From an uncultured Bacillota bacterium (lineage in GTDB: Bacteria; Bacillota; Clostridia; Lachnospirales; Lachnospiraceae), in assembly GCA_958352855.1 (NCBI GenBank), contig CATWQE010000001.1, positions 196,596-260,595 of the forward strand: a stretch of 64,000 bases of DNA, read 5' to 3'. Positions 9,226-16,271 of the stretch are shown here, in pieces. The notes beneath the pieces were generated by a model, which did not search any database, was not told where the DNA came from, and was given only the letters and a program-made list of their open reading frames with translations. The first letter of the stretch is position 1. Each line of letters begins with the position of its first letter. The translations under genes and the position numbers were made by a program.

Positions 9226-9807
9226 TTATTTTGCCGGGACAATTCCCTGAATTCCCTGAAGCAGTAATTTCCCTGTAATCTCAGCAACCTGTTTCGGCGG
9301 CTCCTGAAATTCATGCTCCATCCAATAACGGATTACTCCCAACGCACCTGCAGTACAGTAATAAAACTGTGCCTGAAACTCAAAAGAATCTCTGTTTATT
9401 TCCACTGGAAAGTTTTGCAGATATTTCTCAAAAACAGACTCCAAAAGCATTTTGCCATTGGAAACCTTCCCCCTCCCCTTCATCATAAGCACACATTTCT
9501 CCCGCTCCTGATAAAGATACTGAAATACCTCCTGCAGCAAAGTACCCACATGTGTTAAAAGTTCCTGGTCCGTAAACTGCTCTGCCATATTTTTAACCAC
9601 ACTGCACATGGTTTCTTCCACTTCAGCTAAGACAGAATCCACATCTGCATAATGAAGATAAAAAGTATTTCTATGAATATGGGCAGCCTCCGTCAGTTCC
9701 CGTATGGATATTTCGTTTAATTCCTTTTCCTTTGAAAGTGCAATCAAAGCATTTAAAATATTTGCTTTGGTTTTTTCTATCCGTTTATCTGTTGTCTCTT
9801 TTTCCAT
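9226..9807 (-). CDS. TetR/AcrR-family repressor of the ABC operon
   Basis: 193 residues. The N-terminal helix-turn-helix is clear (ISIRELTEAAHIHRNTFYLHY, about residues 33-53), and the C-terminal ligand domain resembles the TetR-like proteins found beside transporters in Firmicutes. It is the first gene of the leftward operon with the ATPase and permease, so it probably represses its own operon. The best operator candidate is the perfect 15-bp inverted repeat at 9832-9874, between its start codon and its promoter. Ligand unknown. Confidence 0.85.
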   Translation of the reverse strand: MEKETTDKRIEKTKANILNALIALSKEKELNEISIRELTEAAHIHRNTFYLHYADVDSVLAEVEETMCSVVKNMAEQFTDQELLTHVGTLLQEVFQYLYQEREKCVLMMKGRGKVSNGKMLLESVFEKYLQNFPVEINRDSFEFQAQFYYCTAGALGVIRYWMEHEFQEPPKQVAEITGKLLLQGIQGIVPAK

Positions 9808-9831
9808 TTTTCATTTCCCCATGTAAAACTA

Positions 9832-9874
9832 TGCATCTGCACATTATCTAAGATAATTTTAATGTGCAGATGCA
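9832..9874. promoter_or_regulatory. Perfect 15-bp inverted repeat, candidate TetR operator
   Basis: Arms TGCATCTGCACATTA (9832-9846) and TAATGTGCAGATGCA (9860-9874) are exact reverse complements with a 13-base spacer. The repeat covers the -10 of the TetR-operon promoter (TAAAAT, 9861-9856 on minus) and the transcript start, the right place for a repressor. It could also form a hairpin at the 5' end of the mRNA. Confidence 0.65.
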
Positions 9875-9919
9875 CAAAATGTCAATAAAATAAATATAAA
9901 ATTTTTATTGACATTTTGT
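9874..9919. repeat. Perfect 17-bp inverted repeat carrying the -35 boxes of two divergent promoters
   Basis: Arms ACAAAATGTCAATAAAA (9874-9890) and TTTTATTGACATTTTGT (9903-9919) are exact reverse complements around a 12-base AT spacer. Each arm contains TTGACA pointing outward: leftward to the TetR operon (-10 TAAAAT after 18 bases) and rightward to the tRNA gene (-10 TATAAT after 17 bases). The two promoters are mirror images in their -35 regions. Confidence 0.75.
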
Positions 9920-9936
9920 ATCTCATTCTATATAAT
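9908..9936 (+). promoter_or_regulatory. Consensus sigma-A promoter of tRNA-Pro
   Basis: TTGACA (9908-9913), exactly 17 bases, TATAAT (9931-9936): a perfect consensus promoter ending 16 bases before the tRNA, as expected for a strongly expressed stable RNA. Confidence 0.85.
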
Positions 9937-9952
9937 GAAATTTGTTGAACAG

Positions 9953-10026
9953 CGAAGCGTGGCTCAGTTTGGTAGAGCGCTGCGTTCGGGACGCAGAGGT
10001 CGCGTGTTCGAATCACGTCGCTTCGA
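9953..10026 (+). tRNA. tRNA-Pro (anticodon CGG)
   Basis: 74 bases. Acceptor stem CGAAGCG/CGCTTCG with discriminator A, D-arm GGCTCAGTTTGGTAGAGC, anticodon stem CTGCG/CGCAG with loop TTCGGGA (CGG at positions 34-36, G37), and T-arm GCGTG-TTCGAAT-CACGT with one G-T pair. The 3' CCA is not encoded. It reads CCG proline codons. The consensus promoter lies just upstream, a hairpin follows, and short direct repeats downstream hint at past use as an integration target. Confidence 0.95.
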
Positions 10027-10041
10027 TTGGACTTGAAAAGT

Positions 10042-10074
10042 GCCGGAAAGCCTTATTTTATAGGGTTTTTCGGC
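10042..10074 (+). terminator. Probable terminator of tRNA-Pro
   Basis: GCCGGAAAGCC pairs with GGGTTTTTCGGC (10063-10074) using several G-U pairs, followed by TTCTTTCATTTTTT. The stem is imperfect but the position and T-rich tail fit. Confidence 0.55.
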
Positions 10075-10122
10075 TTCTTTCATTTTTTGCGGAATAACGT
10101 GAAAAGATGTGATTTTAGAGCT

Positions 10123-10144
10123 GTACACAAAACCGTACACAAAA
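10123..10144 (+). repeat. Two direct repeats GTACACAAAA, 12-bp period
   Basis: GTACACAAAA occurs at 10123-10132 and 10135-10144, about 100 bases past the tRNA 3' end. Repeats like this can be arm-type integrase sites left at a tRNA attachment site, but no integrase is nearby. Confidence 0.5.
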
Positions 10145-10169
10145 TGCTTCAAAAGAAAGGAGTCATTCC

Positions 10170-11555
10170 ATGGAACAATTACCGTCAGCCTTTTTAACCC
10201 GCATGAAGGATATGCTGGGAGAAGAATATCCTGCCTTTTTAAACAGCTACGATTCCCCACGTAAATTCGGTCTCAGAGTCAATACCTTGAAACTTTCATC
10301 CCAGGAATTTGCTGAGATTGCTCCATTTCAACTTACTCCCATCCCCTGGGTTTCCAACGGATTTTTTTATGGGAAAGAAGACCGTCCCTCCAGACATCCT
10401 TTTTATCCTGCCGGGCTGTATTATCTCCAGGAGCCCAGCGCCATGACGCCGGCCAGCCGGCTTGACATCACCCCTGGCGAATATGTTCTGGATTTATGCG
10501 CCGCCCCGGGAGGAAAAGCCACTGAGCTTGCCGCCAGACTTCAGGGGAAAGGACTTCTCGTAGCCAATGAAATCAGCGCTTCCCGGGCAAAAGCCCTGCT
10601 TCGCAATCTGGAACTTTCGGGAGTAACAAACGCTCTGGTTACCAATGAAACACCAAAACGTCTGGCTGGGTATTTCCCGGAGTTTTTCCACAAGATTCTG
10701 GTAGACGCTCCCTGCTCCGGTGAAGGAATGTTTCGCAAAGACCCTGATGTAGCTAAAACCTGGGACGAAGAACGCCCGCCTTATTTTGGAAAATTGCAGC
10801 AGGAAATTATTCAACACGCTATTTCCATGCTAAAACCGGGAGGGCTGCTTATGTATTCCACCTGCACCTTCTCTCCCGACGAAAATGAAGGATTAATTTC
10901 CTATGTTCTGGAACAATTTCCTGAGATGGAATTACTGGACATGGAGGATTACCCTGGCTTCACCCCAGGAAATCCCCAATGGGGAAATGGGGATACGCGC
11001 CTTTTGAAAACCCGCCGCATTTTCCCTCATCATATGGACGGAGAAGGACATTTTCTGGCGCTTCTCAGAAAAAAGGGGACACTGGAATCTGCGCCTTTTA
11101 CCCAAATACCCTGTACCTTAAAAAAAGAAGAAAAGAAATTAGTAGAGGAATTTTTTGCATCTCTCTCTATACCTGTAGACTGGAATGGCATCGAAGCGCG
11201 TAACGGTTTTGTTTACCGCCTTCCTTCTGCCTCCACAGGTTCTTTAAAAGGATTAAAATTTCTCCGCTACGGTCTCTTTCTTGGTGAACTAAAGAAAAAC
11301 CGCTTTGAGCCAAGCCAGTCTCTTGCCATGGCTCTAAAGGATGTCCCTCAGACTTCTAAAATCAGCCTAAACCCTCAGGACTCCCGGCTGACTGCATATT
11401 TACGGGGTGAAACCTTCTCCCTGGAAGAAAGCGAATGTCCTTCCCCAAAAGGCTGGAAACTTATATGTGCAGAAGGCTTCCCTGTCGGCTGGGGAAAAGT
11501 AGTGGGAAACACTGTGAAAAACAAATATCCCTCCGGCTGGCGTCAAAACTGCTAA
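10170..11555 (+). CDS. rsmF: RsmF/RsmB-type rRNA (cytosine-5) methyltransferase
   Basis: 461 residues. The SAM-binding core shows LDLCAAPGGKATELAARL, the catalytic motif VDAPCSGEGMFRKDP and the second conserved cysteine in YSTCTFSPDENEG. The C-terminal part (from about 290) fits the RsmF C-terminal and PUA-like extension (TAYLRGE, GWGKVVGNTVKN). This group transfers methyl from SAM to C5 of a cytosine in rRNA, and E. coli RsmF acts on 16S rRNA. The exact target here is inferred. AAAGGAG precedes the ATG at 10170 by a good distance. It is a single gene ended by a bidirectional terminator shared with spoVG. Confidence 0.88.
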   Translation: MEQLPSAFLTRMKDMLGEEYPAFLNSYDSPRKFGLRVNTLKLSSQEFAEIAPFQLTPIPWVSNGFFYGKEDRPSRHPFYPAGLYYLQEPSAMTPASRLDITPGEYVLDLCAAPGGKATELAARLQGKGLLVANEISASRAKALLRNLELSGVTNALVTNETPKRLAGYFPEFFHKILVDAPCSGEGMFRKDPDVAKTWDEERPPYFGKLQQEIIQHAISMLKPGGLLMYSTCTFSPDENEGLISYVLEQFPEMELLDMEDYPGFTPGNPQWGNGDTRLLKTRRIFPHHMDGEGHFLALLRKKGTLESAPFTQIPCTLKKEEKKLVEEFFASLSIPVDWNGIEARNGFVYRLPSASTGSLKGLKFLRYGLFLGELKKNRFEPSQSLAMALKDVPQTSKISLNPQDSRLTAYLRGETFSLEESECPSPKGWKLICAEGFPVGWGKVVGNTVKNKYPSGWRQNC

Positions 11556-11600
11556 AGAGAAAAGAGACTGTCACTTCATAGGACAGTCTCTTTTCTCTTT
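11554..11600. terminator. Bidirectional terminator, 19-bp perfect stem
   Basis: AAAGAGAAAAGAGACTGTC (11554-11572) pairs exactly with 11582-11600 around a 9-base loop. T-rich tracts on both strands let it stop the methyltransferase and spoVG transcripts. Confidence 0.9.
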
Positions 11601-11605
11601 TCCCC

Positions 11606-11890
11606 TTAGGATTCCGTTTCCTCCAACGGTTCCTCTGCTAATACCTGTTCATATTTCTCCAGGATAATATTTTGTATTCTTTCGCGGGTTGCAGAATTAA
11701 TAGGGTGGGCAATATCTCTATATTCCCCGTCCGTTGCTTTGCGGCTTGGCATAGCAATAAATAAACCTTTTTCTCCCTCTATGACCTTGATATCATGAAC
11801 CACAAATTCCTCATCAATAGTAATAGAGACTACTGCCTTCATTTTTCCCTCTTTTGCTACGCATCTTACTCTTACATCTGTGATATTCAT
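11606..11890 (-). CDS. spoVG: Septation regulator / RNA-binding protein SpoVG
   Basis: 94 residues starting MNITDVRVR, with the family hallmarks FVVHDIKVIEG, LFIAMPSRK and YRDIAHPINSATRERI. SpoVG is a small nucleic-acid-binding regulator involved in asymmetric septation and sporulation in spore formers and in virulence genes elsewhere. I chose ATG 11890 because GGGGAAGG lies seven bases upstream and the family starts M-x-I-T-D-V; an ATG six codons earlier exists. It follows glgD by 68 bases with no terminator between, so it may be co-transcribed with glgC-glgD. Confidence 0.95.
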   Translation of the reverse strand: MNITDVRVRCVAKEGKMKAVVSITIDEEFVVHDIKVIEGEKGLFIAMPSRKATDGEYRDIAHPINSATRERIQNIILEKYEQVLAEEPLEETES

Positions 11891-11958
11891 ACAACCTTCC
11901 CCTTTCATGCCTTTGTTGCCTTTACTGCCGCCTTATGCAGTGGTATTTTAAGCCTTTT

Positions 11959-13074
11959 TTACAGAACGTAACGTTCATTTTTTTCAATTACAATTTTAAT
12001 GCCTTCCTCGCCGCAGAAATAAGAATTTGCCCGAATGGTATCTCTGCTTTCTACAATACAGTTTTCAATATGTGTATTATCTCCCAGATAGACATCATTT
12101 AAAATAATGGAATTCTTGATAACACAATTATTTCCAACGAAAACCTTCTTAAAGAGTACAGAATTTTCTACCTGTCCGTTAATAATACATCCGCTGGAAA
12201 TCAAACTGTTTTTTACAACAGCGCCTGGATTGTACTTAGCCGGAGGCAGGTCATCAATTTTAGACTGCACTCCCGGATACTGGCGGAAGAAATAATCCCT
12301 GATTTCCGGCTTCAGGAAATCCATGTTTGTCTTATAATAAGATTCCACAGTAGAAATATTGCTCCAATATGTATTAATCTTATATCCGTAGATTCGTTTC
12401 AGGTTTTTATAACGGATTAAGATATCCTTTACGAAATCATGGCGGCCTTCCTGACCACACTTTTCAATTAATTCAATTAACTGGCGTCTTCTGATAACAT
12501 AAATGCCGGTAGAAATGGTATTGGACTGAGCTACCATAGGTTTCTCGTCAAATTCCTCAATCCTGCAGTCCTCATTCATCTTCAGACATCCAAAGCGGGT
12601 AACATCTTCCCCATGAACATCCGTACACACCACTGTAATATCTGCACGTTTTGCAATGTGGTACTCCAGCACCTTATTGTAATCCAGCTTGTACACACAA
12701 TCACCGGAAGCAATTACTACATAAGGTTCATGACTGGATTTCAGAAAATTCAGGTTCTGATACATAGCGTCCGCAGTTCCCTGATACCAGAAGCTGTTAT
12801 CCGGTGTAATAGTAGGTGTAAAGGTATAGAGTCCTCCCTGCTTCCTTCCGAAATCCCACCATTTAGAAGAACTTAAATGCTCATTTAAAGAACGGGCATT
12901 ATATTGCGTAAATACAGCTACTTTCTGAATATGGGAGTTTGACATGTTGCTGAGTGCAAAATCAATGCTCCGGTAGCTTCCCGCTATGGGCATAGCCGCG
13001 ATTGCTCTTTTCTGTGATAATTCTCTCATTTTATGGTTATTGCCGCCGGCAAGAATAATACCTATTGCTCTCAT
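11959..13074 (-). CDS. glgD: GlgD, non-catalytic partner of glucose-1-phosphate adenylyltransferase
   Basis: 371 residues. Nucleotidyltransferase fold followed by a left-handed beta-helix (repeats such as GNNCVIKNSIILNDVYLGDNTHIENCIV). The nucleotide-binding loop is degenerate (LAGGNNHKMRELSQKRAIAAM) compared with the intact loop of GlgC next door, as in Bacillus GlgD. GlgD raises GlgC activity in a GlgCD complex making ADP-glucose for glycogen/granulose. Its ATG overlaps the glgC stop by four bases, so the subunits are translationally coupled. Confidence 0.92.
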   Translation of the reverse strand: MRAIGIILAGGNNHKMRELSQKRAIAAMPIAGSYRSIDFALSNMSNSHIQKVAVFTQYNARSLNEHLSSSKWWDFGRKQGGLYTFTPTITPDNSFWYQGTADAMYQNLNFLKSSHEPYVVIASGDCVYKLDYNKVLEYHIAKRADITVVCTDVHGEDVTRFGCLKMNEDCRIEEFDEKPMVAQSNTISTGIYVIRRRQLIELIEKCGQEGRHDFVKDILIRYKNLKRIYGYKINTYWSNISTVESYYKTNMDFLKPEIRDYFFRQYPGVQSKIDDLPPAKYNPGAVVKNSLISSGCIINGQVENSVLFKKVFVGNNCVIKNSIILNDVYLGDNTHIENCIVESRDTIRANSYFCGEEGIKIVIEKNERYVL

Positions 13075-14345
13075 TCTGTCTCACCTTCCTTATTCAATGT
13101 TTCACCGCTTTCCAGAACCCCTCCCGGATAATCTTCTATGCCAGTCTGCCCTACAATGGCTGTGTTCTTTCCAATGGTTACATTGGATGGGATGACGGTA
13201 TTTTCGCCTACAGTTACAAGTCCGAAGGAATATACATTTGGTTTCAGTTTGTTTGGAGTATCTTCTCCCACACCCATAACAACGTTATCGCCTACCACAA
13301 CGTTTTCTGCAATAATTGCCTTGTCAATAACATCATTTTCTCCAATGACAGCCTGTTTCATGACAATGGAATCCCGAACAACGGCGCCTTTCTTAATGGT
13401 AACGCCTGCTCCGATTACAGAATTATGTACCTCTCCGTAAATCTCTGTTCCCTCTCCGACTATGCTCTTCTCTACTACAGCATCTGCTGCAATATACTGA
13501 GGCGGGATAATATCACCTTTGGTATAAATTTTCCAGAATTCCTCATATAAATTAAATTCCGGAATAATATCAATCAGCTCCATATTGGCTTCCCAATAAG
13601 AGCCCAGAGTTCCTACATCTTTCCAGTAGCCATTATACTCATAAGCAAAGAGTCTCTGTCCCTTTTCTTTGCAATAAGGAAGAATATGCTTACCAAAATC
13701 ACAGCCTGACTGGTCTTTTAATGCAATCAGCGCTTCCTTTAACACAGGCCAGCTAAAAATATAAATACCCATGGAAGCAAGATTGCTCTTAGGATTCTCC
13801 GGTTTTTCCTCAAATTCTGTAATTCTTCCGGTCTCATCAGTAATGGCAAGACCAAATCTGGATGCTTCCTCCCATGGAACCGGCATACATGCCAGGGTAA
13901 TATCTGCTTTATTCGCTTTGTGGAAATCCAGCATAACCTCATAGTCCATCTTGTAAATATGGTCGCCGCCCAGAATTAACACATAATCCGGATTATAATT
14001 TTCCATATATGCCAGGTTTTGATAAATAGCATTAGCTGTACCAGTATACCATTCTGTGTTTGTCTTCTTTTCATAAGGAGGCAAAATAGAAACTCCTCCT
14101 ACGTTTCTATCCAAATCCCAGGGAATACCAATGCCAATATGGGTATTCAGCCGCAAAGGCTGGTACTGTGTCAGCACACCCACTGTATCTACACCTGAAT
14201 TAATACAGTTACTAAGGGGAAAATCAATAATCCTGTATTTTCCGCCAAATGTTACCGCTGGTTTTGCAACCTTGGCAGTAAGTACGCCTAATCTACTGCC
14301 CTGTCCACCGGCTAATAACATCGCAATCATTTCTTTCTTAATCAT
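13071..14345 (-). CDS. glgC: Glucose-1-phosphate adenylyltransferase GlgC
   Basis: 424 residues. Makes ADP-glucose from ATP and glucose-1-phosphate, the committed step of bacterial glycogen synthesis. The catalytic loop LLAGGQGSRLGVLTAKVAKPAV, the substrate motif ILGGDHIYKMDY, EEASRFGLAI, FEEKPENPKSNLASMGIYIF and the C-terminal beta-helix are all intact. AGAGGTGATGGC precedes the ATG at 14345. It is the first gene of glgC-glgD-(spoVG). The rest of the glycogen pathway is not in the window. Upstream are an extended -10 promoter and a sequence matching the Spo0A box. Confidence 0.95.
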   Translation of the reverse strand: MIKKEMIAMLLAGGQGSRLGVLTAKVAKPAVTFGGKYRIIDFPLSNCINSGVDTVGVLTQYQPLRLNTHIGIGIPWDLDRNVGGVSILPPYEKKTNTEWYTGTANAIYQNLAYMENYNPDYVLILGGDHIYKMDYEVMLDFHKANKADITLACMPVPWEEASRFGLAITDETGRITEFEEKPENPKSNLASMGIYIFSWPVLKEALIALKDQSGCDFGKHILPYCKEKGQRLFAYEYNGYWKDVGTLGSYWEANMELIDIIPEFNLYEEFWKIYTKGDIIPPQYIAADAVVEKSIVGEGTEIYGEVHNSVIGAGVTIKKGAVVRDSIVMKQAVIGENDVIDKAIIAENVVVGDNVVMGVGEDTPNKLKPNVYSFGLVTVGENTVIPSNVTIGKNTAIVGQTGIEDYPGGVLESGETLNKEGETE

Positions 14346-14378
14346 GCCATCACCTCTTGTATAATCTATGGTTTTTTT

Positions 14379-14407
14379 ATTATACCATAATCTCTGGAAA
14401 AAGTGAA
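14379..14407 (-). promoter_or_regulatory. glgC promoter (extended -10)
   Basis: On the minus strand TGG-TATAAT (-10 at 14384-14379) with TTCACT 17 bases upstream (14407-14402). The extended -10 compensates for the weak -35. Confidence 0.65.
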
Positions 14408-14425
14408 CATTTTAAACAATTTTTT

Positions 14426-14432
14426 TTCGACA
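14426..14432 (-). promoter_or_regulatory. Possible Spo0A box upstream of glgC
   Basis: TGTCGAA on the minus strand, an exact match to the 0A box, about 57 bases before the expected glgC transcript start. A 7-mer occurs by chance several times in a window this size, so location is the only support. Confidence 0.4.
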
Positions 14433-14498
14433 TTTTACAACTTTTTGTTACATTTTACCTGTTTTTAACCATAATATTGGATTTTTATCAAGAAAGGG

Positions 14499-14527
14499 TT
14501 TCCATTTCCTGTAATGTTGGTTATAAT
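14499..14527 (+). promoter_or_regulatory. murC promoter
   Basis: TTTCCA (14499-14504), 17 bases, TATAAT (14522-14527), 45 bases before the murC start. Confidence 0.55.
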
Positions 14528-14572
14528 TTAAGAGAGTAATTTCCCAATAATATATAGAAAGGATTCTGTCAT

Positions 14573-15952
14573 ATGTATCAGATTGATTTTCATAAACCAT
14601 TACACATTCACTTCATTGGAATCGGCGGTATCAGCATGAGCGGTCTTGCTGAAATCCTCCTGGGAGAAGATTTTCCGGTTTCCGGTTCTGATGCAAAGGA
14701 ATCAGAGCTTACCAGACAATTAGAAGAAAAGGGAGCCAAAATCTATATTGGTCAGAGAGCATCCAACATTACAGACGATGTAGAACTGGTGGTCTACACT
14801 GCTGCCATTCATCCCGACAACCCGGAATATGCCTGTGCAAAAGAGCGCAATCTTCCCATGCTTACCAGGGCAGAACTTCTGGGACAGATTATGAAAAATT
14901 ATCAGCTTCCCATTGCTGTATCCGGTACTCATGGAAAGACCACAACAACTTCCATGATTTCTCACATTCTTCTGGAAGCAGACACAGACCCGACCATCTC
15001 TGTAGGAGGTATCCTTCCTGCAATCCATGGAAATATCCGCGTGGGACAGTCTGAGACCTTTATTACCGAAGCCTGTGAATACACCAATAGCTTTTTAAGC
15101 TTTTTCCCAAAAATCAGCATTATCCTGAATATTGATGCTGACCATCTGGACTTTTTCAAAGATTTAGAGGATATCCGAAATTCCTTCCGCCGCTTTGCCG
15201 CATTGCTGCCTGCAGACGGAACCCTCATTATTAATCAGGACATTCCAAATGTAGAAGAAATCACTCAGGGACTTGATTGTGAGGTTCTGACCTATTCTCT
15301 GAAGGAAAAGGCTGATTACCATGCTGAGAATATTGAATTTGACGAATTTGCCCACGCTTCCTTTGACTGTATAAAAGGAGAAGAAAAACTTGGCAGATTT
15401 ACCTTATCTGTGCCGGGTATGCACAATATTTCCAATGCACTGTCAGCCATTGCCCTGGGCGTAAAAATCGGCATTGACCTGCCTGTTATCCAGAAAGGAC
15501 TTCTGCATTTTTCAGGAACAGACCGCAGATTCCAGTACAAGGGAAAGGTAGCCGGAGTTACAGTAATTGATGACTATGCCCACCACCCAACGGAAATCGA
15601 AGCTACTTTAAAAACTGCAAAAAATTATCCACACAAAACCACCTGGTGTGTGTTCCAGCCTCACACTTATACACGTACCAAAGCCTTAATGGAGGAATTT
15701 GCCCAGGCCTTATCCCTGGCAGATAAAGTGATTCTGGCGGATATTTATGCGGCAAGAGAAACCGATACTCTTGGAATCTCTTCTGCAAATTTGCGGGATT
15801 TACTTCTGGAAAAAGGCGTGGACGCTTATTATTTCCCTACCTTTGATGAGATTGAAGCATTTTTATTAGAAAATTGTATCAACGGAGACGTGTTGATAAC
15901 TATGGGTGCCGGAGATGTGTATAAAATCGGCGAAAACCTGTTAGGAATGTAA
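14573..15952 (+). CDS. murC: UDP-N-acetylmuramate--L-alanine ligase
   Basis: 459 residues, the normal length. The N-terminal Rossmann motif HFIGIGGISMSGLA binds UDP-MurNAc. The P-loop SGTHGKTTTTSM (about 118-128), the central ligase motif EACEYTNSFL and IDDYAHHPTEI are the Mur-ligase signatures. It adds L-Ala to UDP-MurNAc with ATP in the cytoplasm, the first amino-acid step of the peptidoglycan stem. GAAAGGA precedes the ATG. It stands alone with its own promoter and a terminator that overlaps a DnaA box. Confidence 0.97.
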   Translation: MYQIDFHKPLHIHFIGIGGISMSGLAEILLGEDFPVSGSDAKESELTRQLEEKGAKIYIGQRASNITDDVELVVYTAAIHPDNPEYACAKERNLPMLTRAELLGQIMKNYQLPIAVSGTHGKTTTTSMISHILLEADTDPTISVGGILPAIHGNIRVGQSETFITEACEYTNSFLSFFPKISIILNIDADHLDFFKDLEDIRNSFRRFAALLPADGTLIINQDIPNVEEITQGLDCEVLTYSLKEKADYHAENIEFDEFAHASFDCIKGEEKLGRFTLSVPGMHNISNALSAIALGVKIGIDLPVIQKGLLHFSGTDRRFQYKGKVAGVTVIDDYAHHPTEIEATLKTAKNYPHKTTWCVFQPHTYTRTKALMEEFAQALSLADKVILADIYAARETDTLGISSANLRDLLLEKGVDAYYFPTFDEIEAFLLENCINGDVLITMGAGDVYKIGENLLGM

Positions 15953-15954
15953 GG

Positions 15955-15984
15955 TTATCCACATTATCCACTAAATCATCCACA
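15955..15984 (+). promoter_or_regulatory. DnaA-box cluster 1
   Basis: TTATCCACA (15955-15963, exact), TTATCCACT (15964-15972, one mismatch) and TCATCCACA (15976-15984, one mismatch), same orientation, the first two directly abutting. It lies immediately after the murC stop and upstream of the dnaD/dnaB-like operon. Confidence 0.7.
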
Positions 15985-16009
15985 TGTTCTGCCCACAGAG
16001 CATGTGGAT
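15978..16009 (+). terminator. murC terminator
   Basis: 9-bp perfect stem ATCCACATG/CATGTGGAT with a 14-base loop, followed by a run of seven T after the stem. Its left arm overlaps the third DnaA box. Confidence 0.8.
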
Positions 16010-16079
16010 TTTTTTCACTCTGGAAAGTTGACATAAACCGACAGCATTCCATTTAAAAATCCTCTGTTTTCCTTGCATT

Positions 16080-16086
16080 TTCGACA
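16080..16086 (-). promoter_or_regulatory. Possible Spo0A box
   Basis: TTCGACA on plus, i.e. TGTCGAA on minus, exact 0A-box match between the two DnaA-box clusters. Confidence 0.35.
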
Positions 16087-16120
16087 ATTTATGGTTTCCA
16101 ATAAAAAGTAGTCCACTTTT

Positions 16121-16147
16121 TTATCCACATTATCCACATTTCCCACA
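16121..16147 (+). promoter_or_regulatory. DnaA-box cluster 2
   Basis: Two exact, directly abutting TTATCCACA boxes (16121-16129, 16130-16138), then TTTCCCACA (16139-16147, two mismatches) in the same 9-base register. About 80-100 bases upstream of the presumed promoter of the primosome operon. Confidence 0.75.
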
Positions 16148-16176
16148 GCATTCTCTATTCACCTTCTGTTTTTCGC

Positions 16177-16183
16177 TGTCGAA
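16177..16183 (+). promoter_or_regulatory. Possible Spo0A box by the dnaD/dnaI promoter
   Basis: Exact TGTCGAA, centred about 50 bases before the expected transcript start. It is the right arm of a short palindrome TTTTTCG-CTGT-CGAAAAA. Confidence 0.4.
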
Positions 16184-16194
16184 AAAAAATCCAG

Positions 16195-16223
16195 TTCTCT
16201 TTTCAGATATTGTGTGCTATACT
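16195..16223 (+). promoter_or_regulatory. Promoter of the dnaD-like/dnaI/prs operon
   Basis: Extended -10 TGC-TATACT (16215-16223) with TTCTCT 17 bases upstream (16195-16200); 49 bases before the chosen start codon. Confidence 0.55.
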
Positions 16224-16271
16224 GAAATTGATTCAAGAGAAAGAAAACAATACATGTAAAGGATGTTTAAA

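Noticed and set aside
9964..10260. Minus-strand open frame of 98 codons whose C-terminal end reads RRDSNTRPLRPERSALPN
   Set aside because: It is the antisense translation of the tRNA-Pro gene, a well-known spurious protein; it also overlaps the rsmF start.
16028..16056. TTGACA at 16028-16033 as a main promoter of the dnaD-like operon
   Set aside because: The -10 at the right distance is poor (ATTTAA); the extended -10 at 16215-16223 nearer the gene is better.
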